A DNA stretch of 11,029 nucleotides from Bacteroidales bacterium (GTDB lineage: Bacteria > Bacteroidota > Bacteroidia > Bacteroidales > UBA7960), in the NCBI GenBank assembly GCA_007120675.1, contig SKNE01000267.1, forward strand, positions 1 to 11,029. The letters are read 5' to 3'. Shown here in pieces: positions 1 through 6,783 of this stretch. The notes beneath the pieces were generated by a model. That model made no database searches and was not told the DNA's origin. It saw nothing but the letters and a program-made list of their open reading frames with translations. The first letter of the stretch is position 1. Each line of letters starts with the position of its first letter. Both the position numbers and the translations under genes were made by a program.

Positions 1-1535
1 ATAAACAAACCGAAAAGCTTTACCATGCAGCGGCTCCCAGCCTGCCCGATGAATACAATGACCTCCTAAAGCCCGGGCTGCCCGTAGGTCCCGATGTGGG
101 CTCGTGTGGTTCCTCCGCCTACCACCGCCAGCGCGTGTCCGTGGCCAATATCGCCGAAGACCCCCGATGGCTGCCTTATACCGATTATATCAGGGTGACG
201 GATAAATACGGGCTCAAAGCGTGCTGGTCGCAGCCATTCTTCTCCTCGGACGGTCGTTTGCTGGGGACCATCGCCAACTACAGCAGCCAGGCCGGACTCC
301 CCACAGAAGAGAACATCCGTGCGCTGGAATGGTCGACCAGGATTGCCGGACTGGCCGTGGAGCAGGACATGGCGGAAAAGGAGCTGATTTCGGCAAAGAC
401 CATTGCGGAGCAGAACGACAAGCTCAAAACGACATTCCTCCAAAACATGTCCCACGAAATCCGCACTCCGCTCAATGGCATCACCGGCTTTTGTTCCCTG
501 CTGAAGAACCACGAAAAGCTCAGTCCCAAACAACGAAACGACTACTTAGAGATTGTCCTCTCCTCCTCAAACCGCCTGTTGGCCGTGGTGGACGATGTGC
601 TTAAGATATCCCAGATAGAGAGCGGATTGCTCAAACCCAGGCTGTCGGTGTTCCGCCTGGGTGAGGTCGTTGCCTATTTTAAACACCTGTTTGCTGCCAG
701 TGCTGACACCAGGGGGCTGGTGTTTGAAACAAAGATCTACGACGGACTGGCAGGCCTTAAAGTCAGGACCGATAAGGATAAGCTCTACCAGATCCTGTCC
801 AATTTCCTGGCTAACGCCATGAAGTTCACGCATCAGGGCGTGGTGGAGTTATTTGTCAAACGGGAGGAGGGCGGCTTTTCATTTAATGTGCGGGATACAG
901 GCATCGGCATTGAAAGGAAATACCATCAGGCCATGTTTGACAGGTTCTGGCAGAAGGAGGCGTTCACGGAAGACTTTTATGGGGGCACGGGCCTTGGCTT
1001 GTCCATCTCCATGGGGCTGGCTGAACTGCTTGGATACCGGATCCGCGTTGAATCCCAGCCGGGATCCGGGTCCACCTTCTCCCTCGATTTGCCGGAAAGC
1101 GTCTTTTATGGCGTAGAAGAACAGTCGGAAGAAGAAACAACCAACGCCTCACCGGGTCACCAGTTGCTGGAAAACAAGCGGGTGCTCATCGCCGAAGATG
1201 ACAAGGTGAGCTATCTCTATCTCAGCGAGCTGCTTGCCAGTGAGGGGGCTTACCACACCTGGGTCACCAATGGCAGGCAGGCCTTAGAGCAGGTGGAAAA
1301 GGAGCATTTTGACCTGGTGATCATGGACCTCAAGATGCCCGTCATGGATGGGCTGGAGGCCACCCGGCAGATCAAGGATATCAAGCCTGATCTCTTTGTC
1401 CTCGTACAATCGGCCTATGCCTTGCCCGAAGACGAAGAAATGGCGCTGAAGGCAGGTGCCGACGCTTTTGTTGGTAAGCCCTTCCAAAAGGAGGATGCCC
1501 TCCGGATCATCAACCGTTCCGGCCAGCCTGACTGA
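1..1535 (+). CDS. Hybrid sensor histidine kinase/response regulator, 5'-truncated by window edge
   Basis: The reading frame is open from the window edge (first whole codon at base 3), so the N-terminus lies outside; about 510 residues are visible. A GTG at 96 lies inside the GAF domain and is not the start. Visible residues 1-120 resemble GAF domains of multi-sensor kinases (SCGSSAYH, LKACWSQPFFSSDGRLLGT). A short coiled linker follows, then HisKA with the H-box MSHEIRTPLNG; His151 is the expected autophosphorylation site. The HATPase domain has an N-box (LANAMKFT), G1 (DTGIGI, about 298-303), an F-box and G2 (GTGLGL, about 328-333). The C-terminal receiver (about 391-505) has the acidic pair Asp399/Asp400, phosphoacceptor Asp442 (IMDLKMP), a Ser switch residue and Lys492 (GKPF). 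All key residues are intact, so it is probably active. No DNA-binding output is fused, so signalling presumably continues through a phosphotransfer protein elsewhere. The last codons (RSGQPD) lie in a repeat array. The ligand is unknown. Confidence 0.95.
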   Translation, partial: KQTEKLYHAAAPSLPDEYNDLLKPGLPVGPDVGSCGSSAYHRQRVSVANIAEDPRWLPYTDYIRVTDKYGLKACWSQPFFSSDGRLLGTIANYSSQAGLPTEENIRALEWSTRIAGLAVEQDMAEKELISAKTIAEQNDKLKTTFLQNMSHEIRTPLNGITGFCSLLKNHEKLSPKQRNDYLEIVLSSSNRLLAVVDDVLKISQIESGLLKPRLSVFRLGEVVAYFKHLFAASADTRGLVFETKIYDGLAGLKVRTDKDKLYQILSNFLANAMKFTHQGVVELFVKREEGGFSFNVRDTGIGIERKYHQAMFDRFWQKEAFTEDFYGGTGLGLSISMGLAELLGYRIRVESQPGSGSTFSLDLPESVFYGVEEQSEEETTNASPGHQLLENKRVLIAEDDKVSYLYLSELLASEGAYHTWVTNGRQALEQVEKEHFDLVIMDLKMPVMDGLEATRQIKDIKPDLFVLVQSAYALPEDEEMALKAGADAFVGKPFQKEDALRIINRSGQPD

Positions 1536-1690
1536 GCCGGAAGTTGGTGTGCGCAGTCTTGTCTGCCCGGTCTGACCGAACCGACACCTGGTCAACGCAG
1601 TCGTACCCGGCCAGCCTGGCTGAGCCGGCCACTTGGCCGGCGCTGGTGTGTCCGCTGACCGATCTGGCCGAGCCGCCGCCCAGGCTGCGG
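1515..1690. repeat. Degenerate tandem repeat array, period about 44 bp
   Basis: A 14-base core, consensus YCTGRCYGARCCGV, occurs at 1527-1540, 1571-1584, 1615-1628 and 1663-1676, so the offsets are 44, 44 and 48 bases. The units at 1527-1570 and 1571-1614 also share CGCAGTC at the same internal position. The blocks at 1519-1540 and 1607-1628 are identical except for one base, and the bases before them (CCGGCCAG) also match. The array starts inside the last codons of the kinase gene, includes its TGA stop and decays after about 1690. The copies are too diverged for a CRISPR. It reads as an old tandem duplication; any role, such as RNA structure or transcript end formation, is inference. Confidence 0.7.
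1624..1641 (+). other. GC-rich perfect inverted repeat downstream of the kinase gene
   Basis: GCCGGCCA (1624-1631) and TGGCCGGC (1634-1641) are exact reverse complements separated by CT, giving a very stable hairpin in RNA with a loop of about four bases. It lies about 90 bases after the kinase stop, inside the third unit of the repeat array. No T-run follows, so it does not meet the usual intrinsic-terminator pattern. It may still protect or help end the kinase transcript. Confidence 0.5.
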
Positions 1691-1866
1691 TGACCCCTCA
1701 TGGGCACCGGCCCGTCTGCCTCCCGCCAAATCATTTTTCTCCCTTCTTAAACCAATGGCCAGGAAAGTGGTCTAAGTTGGGAGGTCTGTTAATGGTTGCC
1801 CCTGGCTGAACCATGATACAGACAGTACAGATATCCCTGGTGGTTTTATTTTAAAACACGCAAACA
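1691..1866. other. Non-coding spacer before the GLPGLI gene
   Basis: This is the part of the 331-base kinase-to-GLPGLI gap that lies after the repeat array. I see no credible gene. ATGGTT (1792-1797) and AACCAT (1809-1814) form a six-base inverted repeat with an 11-base loop. Composition turns AT-rich at about 1844-1866, where TATTTTAA (1847-1854) is a weak match to the Bacteroidota -7 element and has no clear -33 partner. A promoter for the 1867-5450 unit most likely lies here, but the exact site is not resolved. Confidence 0.35.
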
Positions 1867-2598
1867 ATGAAGCAATGGCTATTGACGCTGGCGGGCTTGT
1901 GCCTTTTTGGCTCGCTGACGGCCCAGATCAGTGAAGGGGTCATCCGGTACGAGGTGACCATTGACGTGCATCGCAACATCCCTCCCGAGCGGGAAGAACT
2001 GAAGGCCATGATCCCCCAGTACCGCACCGACCACTTTGAGCTGTTTTTCAATGAAAGGGAAAGCCTTTACCGGCCTGAAGAAGATGTGGAAGCTGAATCA
2101 GGTGCCCGGGGTGGCGGTGGCGGCGGTGGCATGCGGATGATGATGCGGACGCCCCGAACTGAAACGCATATCGACAAGGAAGAGCGTGTGGTGACCGTTT
2201 TGCAGGACTTCATGGGGAGGAATTACCTTATTTCCGAAGAGCTGGATATCATGCCGTGGCGCATTGGCAGTGAACAGATGGAGATCGCCGGGTATATGTG
2301 CATGATGGCGTGGTACAACGACACCGTCCAGGGACAGGAGATCACCGCCTGGTTCACGCCCCACATACAGCCCTTCCTCGGACCGGATCGTTTTGTGACC
2401 CTGCCCGGCACGGTGCTGGCCGTAGACATCAACAATGGCGAGCGCGTATGGGTAGCCCGGGAGGTTGAAGAGCGTCCCCTGCGCCGCGGCGAGCTACGCA
2501 AACCGGATCGTGGTGAGCGGATGAGCCGCGAGGAGTTTCGCGAAATGGTTGAAGAGCAGAGGGAACGAATGGGCGGCAGGGGAGGCTTGCGTTTCTGA
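1867..2598 (+). CDS. GLPGLI-family secreted protein with Gly7/Met-rich tract
   Basis: 243 residues. Residues 1-19 form a signal peptide (short basic start, hydrophobic core, SLTA before Gln20), so the mature protein should be periplasmic or surface-exposed. The family assignment rests on the arrangement IAGYMC (Cys145), then ITAWFTP (159-165), then GPDRFVTLPGTVLAV (172-186). The last segment corresponds to the family's GLPGLI signature (TIGR01200-type), here in the variant form TLPGTV. The molecular function of this family is not established. Unusual parts are residues 81-94, seven glycines followed by MRMMMR, and an Arg/Glu-rich C-terminal segment (about 200-243) ending in GGRGGLRF. ATG 1867 places the signal peptide at the very start. 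The receptor-like gene begins 50 bases downstream on the same strand, which suggests one transcript and joint function, as is common for this family. Confidence 0.8.
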   Translation: MKQWLLTLAGLCLFGSLTAQISEGVIRYEVTIDVHRNIPPEREELKAMIPQYRTDHFELFFNERESLYRPEEDVEAESGARGGGGGGGMRMMMRTPRTETHIDKEERVVTVLQDFMGRNYLISEELDIMPWRIGSEQMEIAGYMCMMAWYNDTVQGQEITAWFTPHIQPFLGPDRFVTLPGTVLAVDINNGERVWVAREVEERPLRRGELRKPDRGERMSREEFREMVEEQRERMGGRGGLRF

Positions 2599-2648
2599 CG
2601 GAGGCGGGTCCAGGCACCGGTTTAATCACCAATAATTCCGAAACATAG

Positions 2649-5450
2649 ATGAAGAGATGCTTGTTTTTCGTGGGACTGTGGATGGTGTCCCATTTTGCAC
2701 TGGCACAGACCTATACGCTGGAAGGGCGGCTGACCGATAGCGGTGGTGAGGGACTCCCCAATGCCACCCTGCTGATTCTCCAGGCCAGCGATTCCACCAT
2801 GGTGAATTACGGACTGACCGACGTGGCGGGTGCGTTCCGCATCCCCAGCCTGGCAGCCACGCCCTACCTGCTACGCATATCCTATGTGGGCTTTGCCACG
2901 CTGACCCTGCCTCTGGACCCCCCTGAGGGGGACCTGCTGAGCCTGGGCGACATTGAGCTGCAGGATGTGCGCACCTTGCTGGATGAGGTGACCGTCCAGC
3001 AGGAGCGGATCCCCATGCGGGTAAGGGGGGACACCATAGAGTACGATGCCCTGGCTTTCAGTGTGCGTCCCAACGAAGTGGTGGAAGACCTCATACGCCG
3101 CATGCCGGGCATCGAGGTGGACACAGAAGGCAATGTGATTGCCCAGGGGGAGCAGGTGCGCCGGGTCCTGGTGGATGGGCGGGAGTTCTTTGGGCGCGAC
3201 CCCCGGATGGCCACACAAAACCTGCCGGCCGAAGCGGTATCGAAGGTGCACGTTTTTGACGAGCGCTCAGAGCAGGCCCGCTTCACGGGCATTGACGATG
3301 GTCAGCGTGAGCGGACCATGAACCTGGAGCTCAAGGAGGAGCACCGCCAGGGGATGTTCGGCAACACCACCCTGGGGTACGGGCCGGAGGACCATTACCA
3401 GGGTCGAAGCAACATCAATCGCTTCGATGCCAAGGGTCAGCTGTCGCTCCTTGCCATGGCCAATAACCTGAACCAGCAGGGGTTCAGCATCAGCGAATAC
3501 ATGAACTTCAGCGGGGGAACACAAAGCTTGCTGAGCGGGGGAGGTGGCCGGGGAGGTGCGATGATGGGCAACACGGGTGGCATCCCCATCAGCGCCGACG
3601 GACGGCCAGGTACCAACGGCATCATGACATCATGGGCAGCAGGACTGAACCTTAACCGGACCCTCAGGGAACATACCGACGTCAACGCCAGTTACTTTTT
3701 TAACCAGCTGGACCACGACATCCAGAGAGACACCGAGCGGGAGAACTTCCTGCCGGGCGGTAATTACGATTTCATGCAGGTGTCGAGGCAGGAGAACAAC
3801 AGCCACAACCACCGGCTCAATACCCGCATGGAACACGAGCTCAGTGACAACAGCAGCCTGGTGCTGACGGCCAATGCCAGCTTCAATCGCTCAGACAGCC
3901 AGCAGGAGAGCGACAGCTATACGCACTCCTTCACCGGCAGACTGCAGAATGCTAGCGAGCAATCCAGCCTGGTGGATGGCTCGAGCCAAAGCATCAACTC
4001 CAGCTTGCTGTGGCGGCAACGCCTGGGCCTTCCGGGGCGCACCCTCACCTTCGGCATCAATGCGCAATACAGCGACAACGACATGCAGGGCAGCCTGGAG
4101 GCAGAGAATGTGTTTTACAGGGAAACCCCCGAGTACGAAACCATCCTGCAAAAGAATTTCCAGGAAAGCATGAACCGCTCCCTGGGCTTCAACACCTCCT
4201 ATACGGAGCCCCTTGGCAACAGGCGCTACCTGGAAGTCAACTATCGCCTGACCCAAAACCGCAATGAAGTGGACCAGCGGGTCTTTGACCTGGAGGGGGA
4301 CCAGGAGCTGCCCAATGAACAGCTCACCAACATCTATCACAATACTTACCTGTACCAGCGCGGCGGCCTTAATTTCAGACTGAACCGCGACGCATACAAC
4401 ATCACCCTGGGGGCCAGCCTGCAGGCTTCTTCGCTCAAGGGCGAGATCGTCACCCAGGATATCCCGGTGGAAGGCAGCTATCTCAACGTCCTGCCGGTCT
4501 TGCGCTTTAACTACGAGTTCAGCGGCTTCAGGCGGCTGATGGCCGACATAGAGACCAGCGTACAGGAGCCCTCGCTCCTCCAGTTGCAGCCGCTGGTGGA
4601 CAACCGCGACCCGCTCAACATTTACCAGGGGAACCCAAACCTGCGTCCCGCTTACCGCAGCAGGGCACAAATCAGGTACAACACCTTCAACCCCTTGAAC
4701 TCCTTTGGTTTCTTCACTTTTGTGACGGCCGAATACGTCAGCAATGCCATCACCAATGCGGTGACGGTTGACGAGCAGCTGATCCGCACCATCATGCCGG
4801 TGAACACCGACAACAACCTGAACCTGCGTGGCAACTTCAACATGAACTTTGGCATCGAACGGCTCAAATCGCGCATGATGCTGGGCACCACCCTCAGCCA
4901 CCTGCAAAGCACCGACATCCTCAATGAGGTCAGCCAGCGAATCAGTAACAACATCCTGGGTGCCAATGCGCGCCTGACCTTCAGACCCGGCGACGACTTC
5001 AATGCGCACCTTACGGCCAATGTGAACCAGCAGCTCACCGCTTACGAGTTCAGCAGCCTGGAACAAGCCTTTTTGAATCAGACCTACGGGGTTGAGACCG
5101 ACTGGCGTTTCCTGAAGTACTACCGCCTGAACCTGGGCTTTCGCTACCAGGTGTACCAGGGGCGCACCGATGCCTTTGACCGGGAGATCCCCATGCTGGA
5201 TTTTGGCTTCTCACGGCAGTTCCTGCGCAACAACGCCGGGGAGCTTCGCCTTACCGGCTACAATCTGCTGGACCAGGACCTGGGGATCACCCAGCGGGTG
5301 GATGTCAACTTCATAGAGCGGCAGGTGAGCAACTCGCTGGGACGCTATTTCCTGCTCAGCTTCACCTATTCGCTGAACCGTGAGCTGAACGTCTTTGACG
5401 GCGCCCATCGCGGTGGTGGCGGAGGCGGACGGCGTATGATTGTCCACTGA
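2649..5450 (+). CDS. TonB-dependent-receptor-like outer-membrane beta-barrel protein with carboxypeptidase-regulatory-like domain
   Basis: 933 residues. A signal peptide ends at about Ala19 (FALA before Gln20). Residues 22-106 form a carboxypeptidase-regulatory-like beta-sandwich (LEGRLTDSGGEGLPNATLLI, YGLTDVAGAFRI). LDEVTVQQ (111-118) sits where Bacteroidota receptors carry a TonB-box-like segment. A plug domain follows at about 120-229, with GDTIEYDALAF, VVEDLIRRMPGIEV, VLVDGREFFGRDP and FTGIDDG, all typical of the Bacteroidota branch with this domain order. From about 236 to the end, alternating aromatic/polar strands fit an outer-membrane barrel. Gly-rich inserts occur at 297-311 (with AMMG) and at the C-terminus, where six glycines precede RRMIVH. 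The usual terminal aromatic residue of barrels is therefore absent. The substrate is unknown; the partner is probably the GLPGLI protein just upstream. TonB-driven import is plausible but not shown, and a structural or adhesive barrel is an alternative. Confidence 0.85.
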   Translation: MKRCLFFVGLWMVSHFALAQTYTLEGRLTDSGGEGLPNATLLILQASDSTMVNYGLTDVAGAFRIPSLAATPYLLRISYVGFATLTLPLDPPEGDLLSLGDIELQDVRTLLDEVTVQQERIPMRVRGDTIEYDALAFSVRPNEVVEDLIRRMPGIEVDTEGNVIAQGEQVRRVLVDGREFFGRDPRMATQNLPAEAVSKVHVFDERSEQARFTGIDDGQRERTMNLELKEEHRQGMFGNTTLGYGPEDHYQGRSNINRFDAKGQLSLLAMANNLNQQGFSISEYMNFSGGTQSLLSGGGGRGGAMMGNTGGIPISADGRPGTNGIMTSWAAGLNLNRTLREHTDVNASYFFNQLDHDIQRDTERENFLPGGNYDFMQVSRQENNSHNHRLNTRMEHELSDNSSLVLTANASFNRSDSQQESDSYTHSFTGRLQNASEQSSLVDGSSQSINSSLLWRQRLGLPGRTLTFGINAQYSDNDMQGSLEAENVFYRETPEYETILQKNFQESMNRSLGFNTSYTEPLGNRRYLEVNYRLTQNRNEVDQRVFDLEGDQELPNEQLTNIYHNTYLYQRGGLNFRLNRDAYNITLGASLQASSLKGEIVTQDIPVEGSYLNVLPVLRFNYEFSGFRRLMADIETSVQEPSLLQLQPLVDNRDPLNIYQGNPNLRPAYRSRAQIRYNTFNPLNSFGFFTFVTAEYVSNAITNAVTVDEQLIRTIMPVNTDNNLNLRGNFNMNFGIERLKSRMMLGTTLSHLQSTDILNEVSQRISNNILGANARLTFRPGDDFNAHLTANVNQQLTAYEFSSLEQAFLNQTYGVETDWRFLKYYRLNLGFRYQVYQGRTDAFDREIPMLDFGFSRQFLRNNAGELRLTGYNLLDQDLGITQRVDVNFIERQVSNSLGRYFLLSFTYSLNRELNVFDGAHRGGGGGGRRMIVH

Positions 5451-5453
5451 CAC

Positions 5454-5484
5454 TTGCAAGACTCCCGGTAATGCTGTAAATTAG
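5454..5484 (+). promoter_or_regulatory. Candidate promoter (-33 TTG, -7 TAAATTAG) for permease 1
   Basis: TTG (5454-5456) is followed after 20 bases by TAAATTAG (5477-5484), one mismatch from the Bacteroidota -7 consensus TAnnTTTG. The spacing agrees with the usual 19-21 bases. It lies just after the receptor stop codon and 32 bases before ATG 5517, so it could give the permease pair its own transcript. It is a motif match only. Confidence 0.35.
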
Positions 5485-5516
5485 GCCCACCCTATTGACC
5501 TGGTAATCTTCCGGAT

Positions 5517-6734
5517 ATGCTGCTCATCCTGGCCTGGCGAAACCTGTGGCGCAACAAGCGCCGTACGCTGATCACTGTCAGCTCGGTGCTGTTCGCCGTG
5601 CTGCTGGCCTCCGGCCTGTTGTCCTTTGCCGGCGGATTTCAGCAGCAGCTGCGGGAAAGCATGATCCGCCAGGAGACAGGCTACCTGCAGATACAGGATG
5701 TGGACTACATGGATGAGCCCTCCCTGGATCATAGCTTTCTCTTGGATGATGAGCTGAAGGAGGTATTGGCCTTCTTCGGGGAGGAGATGGCCTATTATGT
5801 GCCAAGGATCCGGGGCTTTGCCCTTGCGGCCAGGGATATGAGCTCCCGGCCTGTGATGGTCAGCGGCATCGTGCCGGAACAGGAAGACCGCTTACGAAGG
5901 CTGTCGGGGGATGTCACGGCGGGGAAGATGTTTGGTGCCGGCGATCGCCATGCCGTGGTGGCCAGCGGTTTGGCCCAGTTACTGGACCTGGAGATGGGTG
6001 ATAGCATTGCCCTGATCGGACAGGGGTTCCAGGGGGTGACGGCAGCAGGCATGTACCCTGTGGAGGGCATCATTGAGTTCATCCTGCCGGAAACAAACAA
6101 CACCATGGTCTTTCTTCCCCTGGAGCAGGCTCAGCACTTCTTCGCCGCCGAGGGCAGGCTCACCAACCTGATCATCATGGTGGAGGATGAACGGGTGATC
6201 CAGCCCCTTGCCCGCAAGATGGCGGAGCGGCTGGACAATGAGTGGCTCCGGGTCCGCACCTGGGATGAGCTCATGCCCGACATCCTGGGACTGATCTCCA
6301 TGCAGAATACCGTGTATACGGGGATCACCTGGGTGTTTTACCTCATCGTGGGCTTTGGCATCTTCGGCACCATGCTCATGATGGTGTACGAACGGATGCA
6401 CGAATACGGCATCTTGCTGTCGCTGGGCATGAAGCGTCGCCAGCTGGCGCTGGTGAGTATGGCCGAAACCATATTCATAGGCCTGTTGGGTGCGCTGGCC
6501 GGCATTGTGGCTTCTTTTCCCCTGGTATTGATCTTTCATCACCATCCACTGCGCTTTAAAGGGGAGATGGCCAATTATATCATGGATTTTGGGATGGAAC
6601 CTGTTTTCCCCTTTTTGATGGACCCGGCCATTTTTGTTCAGCAAGCCGTGAATATCTTTGTGATCACCCTGGTGATCGGCCTGTACATGGTGCGTAAGGT
6701 GTTTGCCCTGGACATACAGGAGGCGGTGCGGTGA
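5517..6734 (+). CDS. ABC transporter permease, FtsX/MacB type (subunit 1)
   Basis: 405 residues in the inner membrane. The N-terminus AWRNLWRNKRRTLIT is the usual cytoplasmic lead of this permease family, followed by TM1 (about 17-39) and a large extracytoplasmic domain (about 40-265, MacB-like core). Three more segments lie at about 267-290, 312-338 and 373-392. The cytoplasmic loop ERMHEYGILLSLGMKRRQL (292-310) matches the FtsX-domain coupling motif, and the end LDIQEAVR matches the usual LxPxEALR tail. Four-TM permeases with this layout serve LolCDE-like lipoprotein release, MacB-type efflux and related mechanotransmission systems; the sequence does not decide among them. It is clearly paralogous to the next gene, 49 bases downstream, so a heterodimer is likely. 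No ATP-binding subunit is encoded in the window. Confidence 0.9.
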   Translation: MLLILAWRNLWRNKRRTLITVSSVLFAVLLASGLLSFAGGFQQQLRESMIRQETGYLQIQDVDYMDEPSLDHSFLLDDELKEVLAFFGEEMAYYVPRIRGFALAARDMSSRPVMVSGIVPEQEDRLRRLSGDVTAGKMFGAGDRHAVVASGLAQLLDLEMGDSIALIGQGFQGVTAAGMYPVEGIIEFILPETNNTMVFLPLEQAQHFFAAEGRLTNLIIMVEDERVIQPLARKMAERLDNEWLRVRTWDELMPDILGLISMQNTVYTGITWVFYLIVGFGIFGTMLMMVYERMHEYGILLSLGMKRRQLALVSMAETIFIGLLGALAGIVASFPLVLIFHHHPLRFKGEMANYIMDFGMEPVFPFLMDPAIFVQQAVNIFVITLVIGLYMVRKVFALDIQEAVR

Positions 6735-6743
6735 GGGTGCTGA

Positions 6744-6751
6744 TAATTTAC
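6744..6751 (+). promoter_or_regulatory. Weak -7-like element before permease 2
   Basis: TAATTTAC lies in the 49-base gap between the two permease genes, 32 bases before ATG 6784, and is followed by a C-run. It resembles the elements upstream of permease 1, the RlmJ-like gene and the exosortase. No -33 TTG is present at the right distance, and the pair is probably cotranscribed anyway, so confidence is low. Confidence 0.2.
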
Positions 6752-6783
6752 CCCCCTGGGTGTGCCTGACATAAACCCTGATA

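Noticed and set aside
1624..1641. Intrinsic terminator of the kinase gene
   Set aside because: The stem is strong but no T-run follows it, so I list it only as an inverted repeat.
1515..1690. CRISPR array
   Set aside because: The repeat units diverge strongly from one another, there are no constant repeats with unique spacers, and no cas gene is present.
3891..5066. 391-codon open frame on the minus strand within the receptor gene
   Set aside because: It is wholly antisense to a well-supported gene, its product matches no family I recognise, and long antisense frames are expected in GC-rich coding DNA with skewed third positions.
5453..5460. Palindrome CTTGCAAG just after the receptor stop codon
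   Set aside because: Eight-base palindromes are common by chance; no second copy or flanking structure supports an operator.
5979..6644. 221-codon minus-strand open frame within permease 1
   Set aside because: It is a shadow of a clear permease gene, has a His/Gln-rich composition, and has no start signal or family similarity.
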